The notes below the pieces were generated by a model. It searched no databases and was not told the origin of the DNA. It saw only the letters and a program-made list of their open reading frames with translations. The position numbers and the translations under genes were made by a program. Shown here one piece after another: positions 7,790 to 16,286 of a stretch of DNA of 40,395 nucleotides (position 1 is its first letter; each line of letters opens with the position of its first letter). The DNA lies in NCBI RefSeq assembly GCF_013141425.1, contig NZ_JABFRA010000103.1, positions 1-40,395 on the forward strand, given 5' to 3'. Source of the DNA: Methylotenera sp. GTDB lineage: Bacteria; Pseudomonadota; Gammaproteobacteria; Burkholderiales; Methylophilaceae.

Positions 7790-9070
7790 ATGGCGACTAA
7801 AGCCGATGGCGACAAATTACTTTATTGCTCTTTTTGTGGCAAAAGTCAGCATGAAGTAAAAAAACTCATTGCAGGACCTTCTGTATTCGTTTGTAACGAA
7901 TGCGTTGACTTGTGTAACGATATCATCAGAGAAGAAGTTAAAAATACTGATGGATTAAAATCAACCGATGAAAGCCTACCTACGCCTCAAGAGATTTGTA
8001 AGATTCTTGATCAGTATGTCATTGGGCAAACACACGCCAAAAAGAACTTAGCTGTAGCGGTGTATAACCACTATAAGCGCTTAGGGCATAATAATTTGTC
8101 TGATGGCGGTCAAAAAGACGAAGTGGAAATCTCAAAAAGTAATATTTTGTTAATTGGACCAACCGGTTCTGGTAAAACTTTGTTAGCACAGACTTTGGCA
8201 AGATTGCTTGATGTCCCCTTTGTAATGGCAGATGCGACAACCTTGACAGAAGCTGGTTATGTAGGTGAAGACGTCGAAAATATAATGCAAAAACTATTGC
8301 AGAAGTGTGATTACGACGTTGAAAAAGCCAAGCGCGGTATCGTTTATATTGACGAAGTCGATAAGATTTCACGAAAATCTGAAAATGCCTCAATTACGCG
8401 TGATGTATCAGGCGAAGGCGTGCAACAGGCCTTGCTTAAGTTGATTGAAGGGACCGTGGCTTCAATTCCTCCACAGGGAGGTCGTAAGCATCCAAACCAG
8501 GAATTCGTTCAGCTGGATACAACCAACATTTTATTTATCTGTGGTGGTGCGTTTGATGGTTTAGAAAAAGTAATTCGTCTACGTTCAGAAAAAGGCGGTA
8601 TTGGCTTTGGTGCAGAAGTAAAAGGCAAAAATGATATTCGTCAAGTTGGCGCGGTTCTTCGTGATGTTGAGCCAGAAGATTTGATTAAATTTGGTTTAAT
8701 TCCAGAATTTATTGGTCGTTTGCCAGTGGTTGCAACGCTGGAGTCGTTGGATGAAGCCGCGCTGATGACTATTTTAACAGAGCCAAAAAATGCACTGACC
8801 AAACAATACATTAAGTTATTTAAAATGGAAGGCGTTGAGCTTGAGTTTCGCGAATCGGCACTGTTGTTGATTGCTAAGAAGGCGCTAGAGCGAAAAACAG
8901 GGGCGCGTGGTTTACGTTCAATTTTAGAGCATTCTTTACTCGAAATTATGTATGAGCTTCCATCGTTAGAAAACTTAACTAAAGTGGTGATAGATGAAGG
9001 CGTCATTCGGGGAGATACACCAGCGATATTGATTTATGAAGATAAAGCAACCGAAGAAGCTGTTGGCTGA
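7790..9070 (+). CDS. clpX: Clp protease ATPase subunit, AAA+ unfoldase
   Basis: This 426-residue hexameric unfoldase recognises tagged substrates and delivers them to ClpP. The N-terminal zinc-binding domain has C13, C16, C35 and C38 (YCSFCGK and CNECVDLC). The AAA+ domain shows Walker A GPTGSGKT (residues 123-130), Walker [11 protein letters not shown] and pore loop GYVGEDVE. The ClpP-contact IGF motif appears as IGFGAEV. The arginine-finger region and a small domain with [16 protein letters not shown] follow. It lies between clpP and lon. A 14-bp-arm inverted repeat begins 18 bases after the stop. Confidence 0.98.
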   Translation: MATKADGDKLLYCSFCGKSQHEVKKLIAGPSVFVCNECVDLCNDIIREEVKNTDGLKSTDESLPTPQEICKILDQYVIGQTHAKKNLAVAVYNHYKRLGHNNLSDGGQKDEVEISKSNILLIGPTGSGKTLLAQTLARLLDVPFVMADATTLTEAGYVGEDVENIMQKLLQKCDYDVEKAKRGIVYIDEVDKISRKSENASITRDVSGEGVQQALLKLIEGTVASIPPQGGRKHPNQEFVQLDTTNILFICGGAFDGLEKVIRLRSEKGGIGFGAEVKGKNDIRQVGAVLRDVEPEDLIKFGLIPEFIGRLPVVATLESLDEAALMTILTEPKNALTKQYIKLFKMEGVELEFRESALLLIAKKALERKTGARGLRSILEHSLLEIMYELPSLENLTKVVIDEGVIRGDTPAILIYEDKATEEAVG

Positions 9071-9087
9071 AGTCGGTAGACATTTAT

Positions 9088-9131
9088 TTCAAGTTTAAAA
9101 TTAATGCAATAACGGCTATTTTAAACTTGAA
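9088..9131. repeat. 14-bp perfect inverted repeat between clpX and lon
   Basis: The arms TTCAAGTTTAAAAT (9088-9101) and ATTTTAAACTTGAA (9118-9131) are exact reverse complements around a 16-base centre. Arm centres are 30 bp apart, about three helical turns. No T-run follows, so it is a weak terminator candidate. The right arm contains the sigma-32 -35 box of lon, so an operator function is also possible. Confidence 0.6.
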
Positions 9132-9151
9132 GTATTTGAATTTAGCCCCAT
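9126..9151 (+). promoter_or_regulatory. Heat-shock (sigma-32/RpoH) promoter for lon
   Basis: CTTGAA (9126-9131), a 14-bp spacer and CCCCAT (9146-9151, continuing AAAT) match the established RpoH consensus (CTTGAA, then CCCCAT after about 14 bp) at every core base. The predicted start is near 9160, about 45 bases before the lon ATG. Heat induction of lon through RpoH is known in Escherichia coli, so function here is a strong inference. Confidence 0.82.
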
Positions 9152-9206
9152 AAATGATTCTGTAGGCATTATTGGCTTAACACTTTAGCTTAATTTGAAA
9201 GTCACC

Positions 9207-11666
9207 ATGACAAAATCATTACCTGTATATTCCCCAGCTGACGGCTTATTGCCTGTATTGCCATTACGTGATGTAGTGGTTTACCCACATCTTGTGATTC
9301 CCTTGTTTGTCGGGCGTACAAAATCTGTCAAAGCCTTGGAAATTGCCTCTGAAGGCAATAAACAGATTTTATTAGTGGCTCAAAAGTCTGCAAATAAAGA
9401 TGAACCCGATGCTTCAGATTTATATGAGGTTGGTACCGTGGCAACGGTATTGCAAATGCTCAAGTTGCCAGATGGTACTGTCAAGGTGCTGGTTGAAGGT
9501 GTGCAACGTGCTAAAGTTTCTGGCTATATTGAAACAGAAGAGTGTTTTGCAGCTCGTGCGGACCTCATTGCTGAATCAGTGAATGATGTTGAGATTCAAG
9601 CGCTGATGCGCACAGTTTTTGCTCAGTTTGACCAGTATGTAAAACTAAATAAAAAAATCCCGCCTGAAATACTCACGTCGCTCGCCAGCATTGATGAAGC
9701 TGGACGTTTGGCGGATACGATTGCCGCACATTTAACCTTAAAACTCGACGAAAAACAAAAGATACTTGAAATGTTTAGTGTTGCTGAACGTTTAGAGCAT
9801 TTATTACGTTTGATGGAAGGTGAAATTGATATTCTGCAAGTGGAAAAGCGCATCCGCGGGCGTGTTAAGCGTCAAATGGAAAAAACGCAACGCGAATATT
9901 ATTTGAACGAGCAAGTAAAAGCCATTCAAAAAGAACTGGGTGAGCAAGATGAAAATGCAGAAATGGATGAGCTTGAGAAGCGCATAGAAGCTGCACGTAT
10001 GCCGAAAGAGGCATTGGCAAAAGTTGCCAGTGAACTCAAGAAGCTCAAACTAATGTCGCCGATGTCTGCTGAAGCCTCAGTAGTACGGAACTATATAGAT
10101 ATCCTAATTAATTTACCGTGGAAGAAAAAAACAAAAATCAGTAAAGATTTGTTGGCGGCTGAGAAGGTATTAGACGATGACCATTATGGTCTTGAAAAGG
10201 TTAAAGAGCGTATTGTTGAATATCTAGCCGTACAACAACGTGTAGATAAAATTAAAGCACCGATACTTTGCTTAGTTGGTCCACCAGGTGTCGGTAAAAC
10301 ATCACTTGGACAAAGTATTGCTAAGGCGGTAAATCGTAAATTCGTACGTATGGCCTTGGGTGGTGTAAGAGATGAGTCTGAAATTCGTGGTCACAGACGT
10401 ACGTATATTGGGTCTATGCCAGGAAAAATTTTGCAAAGCATGAGCAAGGTAGGCGTAAAAAATCCATTATTTTTACTCGATGAAGTCGATAAAATGGGGC
10501 AGGATATGCGTGGTGACCCTTCATCAGCCTTGCTTGAAGTGCTTGACCCTGAACAAAACCATACCTTTGCCGATCATTATGTTGAAGTTGAATACGATTT
10601 GTCCGATGTGATGTTTGTGGCAACAGCGAACTCGATGAATATTCCAGCGGCATTATTAGATCGCATGGAAATTATACATTTGTCGGGCTATACCGAAGAT
10701 GAAAAAGTAAATATCGCTATGCGTTATTTATTGCCAAAGCAGTTAAAATCTCACGGCCTAAAAGATTTTGAAATCAATGTTTCAAAAGAAGCTGTGCGGG
10801 ATATCGTGCGTTATTACACACGTGAAGCGGGTGTGCGTAAGCTAGAGCAAGAGGTTTCTAAGGTCTGCAGAAAAGTAGTTAAAGAATTGCTCACTACCAA
10901 AGCAAAAGAGGGCGCTAAAGCAGCTAAAAAGGTTGTTGTAACGCCTAAAACATTAGATAAATATCTAGGGGTACAGCGCTACGATTACGGTGTTGCATCA
11001 AAAGAAAATCAAGTCGGCCAAGTAACGGGTCTTGCCTGGACATCGGTAGGCGGAGAATTGCTTACAATTGAGGCTGTTTTGTTGTCCGGTAAAGGGAAAA
11101 CAACGACGACCGGTAAATTGGGTGAGGTGATGAAAGAGTCGACACAGGCGGCGATGAGCGTAGTGCGCAGCCGTGCTAGACGGCTCGGCATTTCGGACGA
11201 TTTTTATGAAAAAAACGACATTCATATCCATTTTCCAGAAGGAGCAACTCCAAAAGATGGCCCTAGTGCAGGTATTGCAATTACCACCGCACTAGTTTCA
11301 ATCTTAACTGGCATTCCAGTTCGTGCAGATGTTGCGATGACCGGTGAAATAACTTTAAGAGGTGAAGTGTTACCAATCGGTGGGTTAAAAGAAAAGTTGC
11401 TTGCTGCACATCGTGGCGGTATTAAAACCGTGTTAATTCCACATCAAAACGTTAAAGATTTGGCTGATATTCCTGAAAATATTAAAAATCATCTGGATAT
11501 TCACCCTGTCCAATGGATTGATGAAGTATTAGCATTAGCATTATCGTCACAACCAGTACCATTACCTGAGCAAAGCGAAGTTAATGCAATTGTCACAAAT
11601 GATGCACAAGTTGCTGAAAAAACAGCGGAAAGTAAAACGGTCGTAACTGAAGGGGTGAAGCACTAA
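9207..11666 (+). CDS. lon: ATP-dependent Lon protease (LonA, S16)
   Basis: Lon is a cytoplasmic AAA+ protease that degrades misfolded and short-lived regulatory proteins. From ATG 9207 it has 819 residues: the N-terminal LON substrate domain ([23 protein letters not shown]), a coiled-coil linker, the AAA+ domain with Walker [10 protein letters not shown] (358-366) and [10 protein letters not shown], and the protease domain. The catalytic dyad is S687 (PKDGPSAG) and K730 (second Lys of GGLKEKLL). The reading frame extends to a TTG at 9195, but the ATG at 9207 has GAAAG at a suitable distance and matches family N termini. The C-terminal 40 residues after [14 protein letters not shown] are a charged, low-complexity tail. 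Transcription should come from the sigma-32 promoter just upstream, with possible read-through from clpX. Confidence 0.97.
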   Translation: MTKSLPVYSPADGLLPVLPLRDVVVYPHLVIPLFVGRTKSVKALEIASEGNKQILLVAQKSANKDEPDASDLYEVGTVATVLQMLKLPDGTVKVLVEGVQRAKVSGYIETEECFAARADLIAESVNDVEIQALMRTVFAQFDQYVKLNKKIPPEILTSLASIDEAGRLADTIAAHLTLKLDEKQKILEMFSVAERLEHLLRLMEGEIDILQVEKRIRGRVKRQMEKTQREYYLNEQVKAIQKELGEQDENAEMDELEKRIEAARMPKEALAKVASELKKLKLMSPMSAEASVVRNYIDILINLPWKKKTKISKDLLAAEKVLDDDHYGLEKVKERIVEYLAVQQRVDKIKAPILCLVGPPGVGKTSLGQSIAKAVNRKFVRMALGGVRDESEIRGHRRTYIGSMPGKILQSMSKVGVKNPLFLLDEVDKMGQDMRGDPSSALLEVLDPEQNHTFADHYVEVEYDLSDVMFVATANSMNIPAALLDRMEIIHLSGYTEDEKVNIAMRYLLPKQLKSHGLKDFEINVSKEAVRDIVRYYTREAGVRKLEQEVSKVCRKVVKELLTTKAKEGAKAAKKVVVTPKTLDKYLGVQRYDYGVASKENQVGQVTGLAWTSVGGELLTIEAVLLSGKGKTTTTGKLGEVMKESTQAAMSVVRSRARRLGISDDFYEKNDIHIHFPEGATPKDGPSAGIAITTALVSILTGIPVRADVAMTGEITLRGEVLPIGGLKEKLLAAHRGGIKTVLIPHQNVKDLADIPENIKNHLDIHPVQWIDEVLALALSSQPVPLPEQSEVNAIVTNDAQVAEKTAESKTVVTEGVKH

Positions 11667-11697
11667 GAAAATAAGTGTAAATCTTAAGTTTAAACAC

Positions 11698-11727
11698 TTG
11701 ACACGGCCTTTGCTGGCTTGATATAAA
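11698..11727 (+). promoter_or_regulatory. Strong sigma-70 promoter for hupB
   Basis: A perfect -35 TTGACA (11698-11703), an 18-bp spacer and a -10 TATAAA (11722-11727) lie between lon and hupB. The predicted start is near 11734, giving a leader of about 60 bases. The strength fits the high abundance of HU proteins. Confidence 0.8.
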
Positions 11728-11795
11728 GCTGTACGGGTAGTAAATATCCAACTACATTTTTAATTTTTTTAATAAAACTTAAGAGAGGATTACAC

Positions 11796-12068
11796 GTGAA
11801 TAAATCAGAACTGATTGACAGCATTGCAAGTGCAGCAGGCATTTCAAAAGCAGCAGCTGGCCGTGCATTAGACGCAACAACAGCTTCAATAACAACAGCA
11901 TTAAAAAAAGGCGACTTAGTTACTTTAATTGGGTTCGGTACTTTTTATGTAGGCAAACGCGCAGCACGCAACGGCCGTAATCCTCGAACAGGCGCAACAA
12001 TTAAGATTAAAGCGGCAAACTCGCCCAAATTTAGGGCTGGTAAATCACTAAAAGATGCTGTAAACTAG
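11796..12068 (+). CDS. hupB: HU-beta-type nucleoid DNA-binding protein
   Basis: This 90-residue histone-like protein binds and bends DNA without strict sequence preference, compacting the nucleoid as a dimer. The full HU/IHF signature is present ([18 protein letters not shown] followed by RTGATIKI), with the DNA-binding arm and the N-terminal dimerisation helices ([26 protein letters not shown]). Translation starts at a GTG preceded by AGAGAGG (11782-11788). It has its own strong promoter at 11698-11727. tRNA-Val begins only 19 bases after the stop codon with no terminator between, so the tRNA is probably cut from the hupB transcript. hupB next to lon and ppiD is the usual proteobacterial order. 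Confidence 0.98.
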   Translation: MNKSELIDSIASAAGISKAAAGRALDATTASITTALKKGDLVTLIGFGTFYVGKRAARNGRNPRTGATIKIKAANSPKFRAGKSLKDAVN

Positions 12069-12087
12069 CGTTCTTGTTGGTTAAGCA

Positions 12088-12163
12088 GGGTGCTTAGCTC
12101 AGTTGGTAGAGCGTCGCCCTTACAAGGCGAATGTCAGCGGTTCGACCCCGTTAGCACCCACCA
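12088..12163 (+). tRNA. tRNA-Val (anticodon UAC)
   Basis: The acceptor stem pairs GGGTGCT (12088-12094) with AGCACCC (12153-12159), followed by A and an encoded CCA. The anticodon stem TCGCC/GGCGA encloses loop CTTACAA, giving anticodon TAC (valine, GUA and other GUN). D-arm AGCTCAGTTGGTAGAGC and T-arm GGTTCGACCCC are normal. It lies 19 bases after hupB and is likely co-transcribed with it. Confidence 0.98.
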
Positions 12164-12209
12164 GTAAACCGAATAGTGTGACTAAGTCGTTCCTTATTTA
12201 ATAAATTTG

Positions 12210-12239
12210 AGAGTGCTGGTAATTTAAGCACTCTTTTAT
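12210..12239 (+). terminator. Terminator after tRNA-Val (hupB-tRNA transcript)
   Basis: AGAGTGCT (12210-12217) pairs perfectly with AGCACTCT (12227-12234) around a 9-base loop, followed by TTTATTTT. It should end the hupB-tRNA-Val transcript and separate it from tRNA-Asp. Confidence 0.82.
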
Positions 12240-12320
12240 TTTGCAAGAAATATTATCAGTATTGATAATGGTAGGTACGCGAATAGATACGTGTTTTTGA
12301 TGTATATACGTGAAGTTTTT

Positions 12321-12397
12321 GGAGTGGTAGTTCAGTTGGTTAGAATACCTGCCTGTCACGCAGGGGGTCGCGGGTTCGAGTCCCGTCCGCTCCGCCA
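12321..12397 (+). tRNA. tRNA-Asp (anticodon GUC)
   Basis: The acceptor stem pairs GGAGTGG (12321-12327) with CCGCTCC (12387-12393, one G-T pair), discriminator G, then CCA. The anticodon stem CCTGC/GCAGG encloses CTGTCAC, giving anticodon GTC (Asp). T-arm CGGGTTCGAGTCCCG is canonical. The preceding terminator implies its own promoter; I could not place one with confidence. Confidence 0.98.
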
Positions 12398-12399
12398 AA

Positions 12400-12431
12400 A
12401 AAAATAGCGAGTCCTAGGACTCGCTATTTTT
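12400..12431. terminator. 32-bp perfect palindrome, terminator of tRNA-Asp
   Basis: Positions 12400-12431 are fully self-complementary about a CCTAGG centre, with the GC-rich core GCGAGTCC/GGACTCGC and A/T-run flanks. It starts three bases after the tRNA and is followed by more T-rich sequence, so it should act as an intrinsic terminator on both strands. Confidence 0.85.
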
Positions 12432-12453
12432 ATTTGTAATTTTTCTTTTACTG

Positions 12454-12487
12454 CACTAGCAAAATGAATTCACTAGCAAAATGAATT
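12454..12487 (+). repeat. 17-bp perfect tandem duplication upstream of ppiD
   Basis: CACTAGCAAAATGAATT occurs twice head-to-tail, at 12454-12470 and 12471-12487, with no mismatch. It lies in the 263-bp gap between tRNA-Asp and ppiD, about 170 bp before the ppiD start. It looks like a recent local duplication; whether it affects ppiD expression is unknown. Confidence 0.9.
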
Positions 12488-12660
12488 TGCAGGTTAAGAA
12501 ATTACCTATGCATATCTTATGATATATTAGTCAGGTTTTAATTTTGCGCGCTACAGTCAGACTGTAGAAGTGGTATTAAGTTTGGTTCAGATTAAACCGA
12601 ATAAATCAGATTAATCCAAGTTAAGTTGCATAGAACTTATTTTTAAGGGTAGAGATTTTT

Positions 12661-14559
12661 ATGTTAGATGAAATTCGCACCGTAGCTCAGGGCTGGGTTG
12701 GCAAGGCTTTGTTGGCTATTATTGCAGTTCCTTTTGCGTTGTTTGGAATAGACTCCTATTTGAGCAATGCCGGCAGCAATGTTACTGTAGCAAAAGTTGG
12801 AGGAAATGAGATAACCATACAAGAATACGATAATGCATTGAAAAACATGCGTAATCGCTTGCAGTCTGAAGGTAAGTTTGATCAGGCGCAATTAGAAAGC
12901 CCAGAAGTTAAATCACTAGTGCTCAACCAGTTAATCAATAAGCAGTTATTAAGTGATGAAATCCAGCGTGCTAAATATGCTATCAGCGATGAGCATTTGG
13001 CTACTTATGTTACTGGTATGCCTGAATTTCAGAAAGACGGTAAGTTTTCTCAAGAACTTTATGATCAAACTTTATCGCAGAATCAACTTACGCCGAGTCG
13101 ATTTGAAGCTGGGATGCGTGCAGATTTGTTGGCACAACAAGCGCAAGATGGTATTGCAAGACTTGGATTTATTTCTAACGCGCGTGCGGAAGACACTTTA
13201 AAGCTAACAAATCAAAAACGTGTTGTGACAGTAGCTGAGATTAAAACTAAAGATTTTATAAGCCAAGTAAATGTAGATGAGGCGCAGGTTAAAGCTTATT
13301 ACGAAAAACATAAAGATAAGTTGATTGAGCCTGAGAAAGTTAAGCTTGAATTTGTTACATTAGCCCCCGTTGATTTTATGCGTAACATTAAAGTTGACGA
13401 TGCTGAAGTTAAGCGTTTTTATGATGAAAATACGGCGAAGTTTCAAGGAAGTGAACAGAGACGCGCTAGTCATATATTAATTGGCTTCGGAGTGAGTGCT
13501 AGTGCTGAACAGAAACAACAAGCTAGAGAAAAAGCTGAGAAAATTTTAGCAGAGATTAAGAAAAATCCTAAATCATTTGAATCCTTAGCAGTTAAAGAGT
13601 CACAGGATCCAGGTTCAGCTGTAAAAGGTGGGGATTTAGGTAGTTTTGCGCGTGGCGCCATGGTTAAGCCATTTGAAGATGCTGCTTTTAGTTTGAAAGT
13701 TGGTGAAATCAGTAATTTGGTTGAATCTGAGTTTGGTTATCACATTATTAAGTTAACAGAAATTACAGGGCAGAGTTCTGATTTTGAAAGTTTAAAACCC
13801 CAAATCAAGGGTGATTTAATGTTTCAAAAAGCACAAGAAGAGTTTGCGAAACAAGCCGAGAACTTTAATAGTTTGGTTTATGAGCAATCTACTAGTTTGC
13901 AGCCCGCCGCTAAAGTCTTTGGTGGGCAGGTACAAAAGTCGGATTGGTTAAATCGTGAGACGGGTACTAAATTCTTTAAAAATAATGAAAAAATCATGAA
14001 TTTGGTTTTTTCTAGCGAAGTGCTTAAAGACCGCCGAAATACTGAAGCGGTTGAAGTTTCACCCAATAACTTAGTGTCGGCTCGAGTTGTTGAGTACAAA
14101 CCTGCAGCACCGAAAAACTTTGAAGAAGTAAAGTCTGGAATTGAAGCTTTGCTAAAATTAGAAGCCGCATCTAAACTAGCCACAGAAAAGGGTGAGGCGG
14201 CTCTGAAAAATCTGCGTGAGGGTAAGGATGCCGTTGGCATCGAGTGGATACCAGAGGTAACTGTAGATCGTAGAAATGCACAAGGATTAACTGATTTAGC
14301 GATGAATCAGGTATTTAAAACAAATGTAGCAAAATTACCTGCTTTTTCTGGTTTGACAGATGAAAAGCAAGGCTATCTATTAGTTAAAGTGATTAAGGTT
14401 GATACTTCTTCTGATGAGGAAGAAGCAAAACAACTAGCCAAGAAAGCATTAACTGCGGCGCTAGCAAATGAGTATCTTGCCGCGTATAAACAATCACTGC
14501 GTGAAAAGGCTAAAGTGACTGTGAATGAAAAAGTACTGTTGAGTGATGCAGTGAAGTGA
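12661..14559 (+). CDS. ppiD: PpiD-type periplasmic folding chaperone / PPIase
   Basis: This 632-residue protein is held in the inner membrane by one N-terminal segment (about 13-30, VGKALLAIIAVPFALFGI) with the rest in the periplasm. There it assists folding of proteins emerging from the Sec translocon. A SurA-like N-terminal domain (about 35-200, INKQLLSDEIQRAKYAISDEHL) is followed by a parvulin/rotamase domain (about 267-367) starting RRASHILIGFG and containing GGDLGSFARGAMVKPFEDAAF and FGYHIIKLTEI. A second, degenerate C-terminal domain follows. Length and order match E. coli PpiD, and its place downstream of hupB is the classic one. A weak AAGGGTAGAG ribosome-binding site precedes ATG 12661. 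A bidirectional terminator separates it from convergent fabI. Confidence 0.95.
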   Translation: MLDEIRTVAQGWVGKALLAIIAVPFALFGIDSYLSNAGSNVTVAKVGGNEITIQEYDNALKNMRNRLQSEGKFDQAQLESPEVKSLVLNQLINKQLLSDEIQRAKYAISDEHLATYVTGMPEFQKDGKFSQELYDQTLSQNQLTPSRFEAGMRADLLAQQAQDGIARLGFISNARAEDTLKLTNQKRVVTVAEIKTKDFISQVNVDEAQVKAYYEKHKDKLIEPEKVKLEFVTLAPVDFMRNIKVDDAEVKRFYDENTAKFQGSEQRRASHILIGFGVSASAEQKQQAREKAEKILAEIKKNPKSFESLAVKESQDPGSAVKGGDLGSFARGAMVKPFEDAAFSLKVGEISNLVESEFGYHIIKLTEITGQSSDFESLKPQIKGDLMFQKAQEEFAKQAENFNSLVYEQSTSLQPAAKVFGGQVQKSDWLNRETGTKFFKNNEKIMNLVFSSEVLKDRRNTEAVEVSPNNLVSARVVEYKPAAPKNFEEVKSGIEALLKLEAASKLATEKGEAALKNLREGKDAVGIEWIPEVTVDRRNAQGLTDLAMNQVFKTNVAKLPAFSGLTDEKQGYLLVKVIKVDTSSDEEEAKQLAKKALTAALANEYLAAYKQSLREKAKVTVNEKVLLSDAVK

Positions 14560-14587
14560 TTTTATTCATACTGGAATAGTGATACGT

Positions 14588-14614
14588 AAAAAAGGCACCT
14601 AAGGTGCCTTTTTT
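14588..14614. terminator. Bidirectional terminator between ppiD and fabI
   Basis: AAAAAAGGCACC (14588-14599) pairs with GGTGCCTTTTTT (14603-14614) around a three-base TAA loop. Both strands therefore show a GC stem followed by a six-T run. It lies between convergent ppiD (+) and fabI (-) and can end both transcripts. Confidence 0.92.
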
Positions 14615-14642
14615 ATTCGTTAGTCTTTATGACAAACTTAGT

Positions 14643-15428
14643 TTATTCAATAACACCTGCAGCGGTAATATTCATGCCGCCATCGACATAAGTAATTTCC
14701 CCCGTGATGCCTGAGGCTAAGTCACTACATAAAAATGCAGCGGCATTACCCACTTCTTCAATGGTTACATTGCGACGCAAGGCGGCATGTTTTTCATTGA
14801 AGCTAATCATTTTATCAAAATCACCAATACCAGAGGCGGCTAAGGTTTTGATTGGGCCTGCAGAAACTGCATTTACGCGAATGCCTTTAGGGCCCAAGCT
14901 TTGCGCCATATAGCGTACATTAGCCTCTAGGCTGGCTTTTGCTAAACCCATAACGTTGTAGTTGGGCATGGTGCGCTCTGCGCCTAAATAACTCAGCGTC
15001 AGTAAACTGCCATTGCGACCCAACATCATTGGCAATGCGGCTTTAGCCAATGCAGTAAAGCTATAGGAACTGATGTCGTGTGCGATGCGAAAATTTTCAC
15101 GAGTGGTTTTCTCTACATAATCACCATCCAGTGCATCTTTAGGAACAAATGCAATTGAATGTACGATCGAATCGATACCGTCCCAATGTTTAGCAATGGA
15201 AGGAAAGAGGGCTTCAATCAGACTGTCTTCTGCCACATCGCAGTGGAATACTAGCTTGGAATCAAAATCTGCCGCTAATTTGGTTACACGCTCTTGGTGC
15301 TTTTCAACTTGATAAGTGAACGCTAATTCTGCACCTTCACGTTTCATTGCAGCGGCAATGCCGTAGGCGATTGAGCGATTGCTTAGTAAACCTGTGATTA
15401 ATATTTTTTTACCTGCTAAAAATCCCAT
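14643..15428 (-). CDS. fabI: Enoyl-[acyl-carrier-protein] reductase (NADH), FabI
   Basis: This 261-residue short-chain-dehydrogenase-type enzyme reduces trans-2-enoyl-ACP with NADH in the last step of fatty-acid elongation. The NAD-binding segment is [17 protein letters not shown], and the active site is Y147 (SYLGAER), Y157 and K164 (NYNVMGLAK). The motif [13 protein letters not shown] and the C-terminal [18 protein letters not shown] are family-typical. The residue aligned with Gly93 of E. coli FabI, where a Val change gives triclosan resistance, is Ala93 here (HSIAF). I believe this is natural variation seen in other FabI proteins, so no resistance is claimed. It starts 36 bp after the last gene of the mltD-peptide transporter cluster and may be its distal member. 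Confidence 0.98.
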   Translation of the reverse strand: MGFLAGKKILITGLLSNRSIAYGIAAAMKREGAELAFTYQVEKHQERVTKLAADFDSKLVFHCDVAEDSLIEALFPSIAKHWDGIDSIVHSIAFVPKDALDGDYVEKTTRENFRIAHDISSYSFTALAKAALPMMLGRNGSLLTLSYLGAERTMPNYNVMGLAKASLEANVRYMAQSLGPKGIRVNAVSAGPIKTLAASGIGDFDKMISFNEKHAALRRNVTIEEVGNAAAFLCSDLASGITGEITYVDGGMNITAAGVIE

Positions 15429-15464
15429 GACATCATTCCTATCTATATGCTTGAAAATTTACTA

Positions 15465-16286
15465 CTAGTGTTGGCCACTTTTTGGATTATAGGCATCGCG
15501 TAACCCATCGCCAAGCAGATTATACCCTAACACAGTTATCAATATCGCAAGCCCTGGAAATAGCGAAAGCCACCAGGCGAATTGTATGTACTCTTTTCCA
15601 TCGGTCAGTATGTTTCCCCAAGAGGCTTGTGGCGCCTGTACACCTAAACCTAAAAAGCTTAAGCCTGATTCGATTAGTACTGCACTCGCAATCCCAAGAA
15701 TTGAACTGACAATAATCGGTGTTAAACTGTTGGGGAGTAAATGTGTAAATATTAAGCGATTGTCCTTAGCTCCCAAGGTTTGGGCGGCTAGTACAAATTC
15801 TCGGTTACGTAAACTTAGAAACTCAGCTCGTACAAGTCTAGTTACACCCATCCATGATGTTAGGCCGATAACTATCATGATGTTCCAGATAGACGGTGTT
15901 AAAAACGCAATGACAGCCAAAATTAAGAAGAAAGTCGGGATTGAGAGCATGATATCCACAACTCGCATTACAATGGTATCTACCCACCCACGATAAAAGC
16001 CTGCCAAAGCTCCTAGCACGATGCCAATGACCGTAGAGATACCAACAGCTACAAAACCTACCATGAGTGATATACGGGCGCCGTATAGCATCCGAGAAAA
16101 CACATCACGGCCTAATCCGTCGGTTCCCATTAAATGTTGTGTGGAAGGTGAAAGCAGAATTGCTTTCACATCGATTGCATCAGGATCGTATGGTGAGATG
16201 ATCGGGGCAAGCAAAGCAAGCAGTAAAATGCTACTGATGATGACAAAGCCGAGTAGAACTAAAGGATTGACAGCTGATGCTTTCAT
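15465..16286 (-). CDS. Oligopeptide-type ABC transporter permease (YejE/DppC family)
   Basis: This 273-residue inner-membrane permease has about six membrane segments. It has the N-terminal segment typical of the OppC/DppC class (PLVLLGFVIISSILLLALLA) followed by the MGTDGLGRDVFSR motif. The ATPase-docking EAA loop is clear: EFVLAAQTLGAKDNRLIFTH then LLPNSLTPIIV. It pairs with the DppB-type permease encoded just upstream, whose stop codon overlaps this start by four bases (ATGA type), implying coupled translation. With the lipoprotein at 17312-18976 it would import oligopeptides. No ATP-binding protein is encoded in the window, so the transporter must borrow one or have it elsewhere. Confidence 0.93.
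   Translation of the reverse strand: MKASAVNPLVLLGFVIISSILLLALLAPIISPYDPDAIDVKAILLSPSTQHLMGTDGLGRDVFSRMLYGARISLMVGFVAVGISTVIGIVLGALAGFYRGWVDTIVMRVVDIMLSIPTFFLILAVIAFLTPSIWNIMIVIGLTSWMGVTRLVRAEFLSLRNREFVLAAQTLGAKDNRLIFTHLLPNSLTPIIVSSILGIASAVLIESGLSFLGLGVQAPQASWGNILTDGKEYIQFAWWLSLFPGLAILITVLGYNLLGDGLRDAYNPKSGQH

Noticed and set aside
9071-9131. Inverted repeat after clpX as a standard terminator
   Set aside because: There is no GC-rich stem and no T-run after the right arm, so it is listed as a repeat/possible operator instead.
9195-9206. TTG start for lon adding four residues
   Set aside because: The ATG at 9207 has a spaced purine ribosome-binding site and matches the family N terminus.
12198-12398. 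Minus-strand 66-residue frame beginning MAERTGLEPATP
   Set aside because: It is antisense to tRNA-Asp. This peptide type is a familiar false gene produced by reading tRNA complement and appears in many genomes.
14643-15428. FabI Ala93 as a triclosan-resistance mutation
   Set aside because: The known resistance change is Gly to Val in E. coli. Ala at this place looks like natural variation, so no resistance is claimed.
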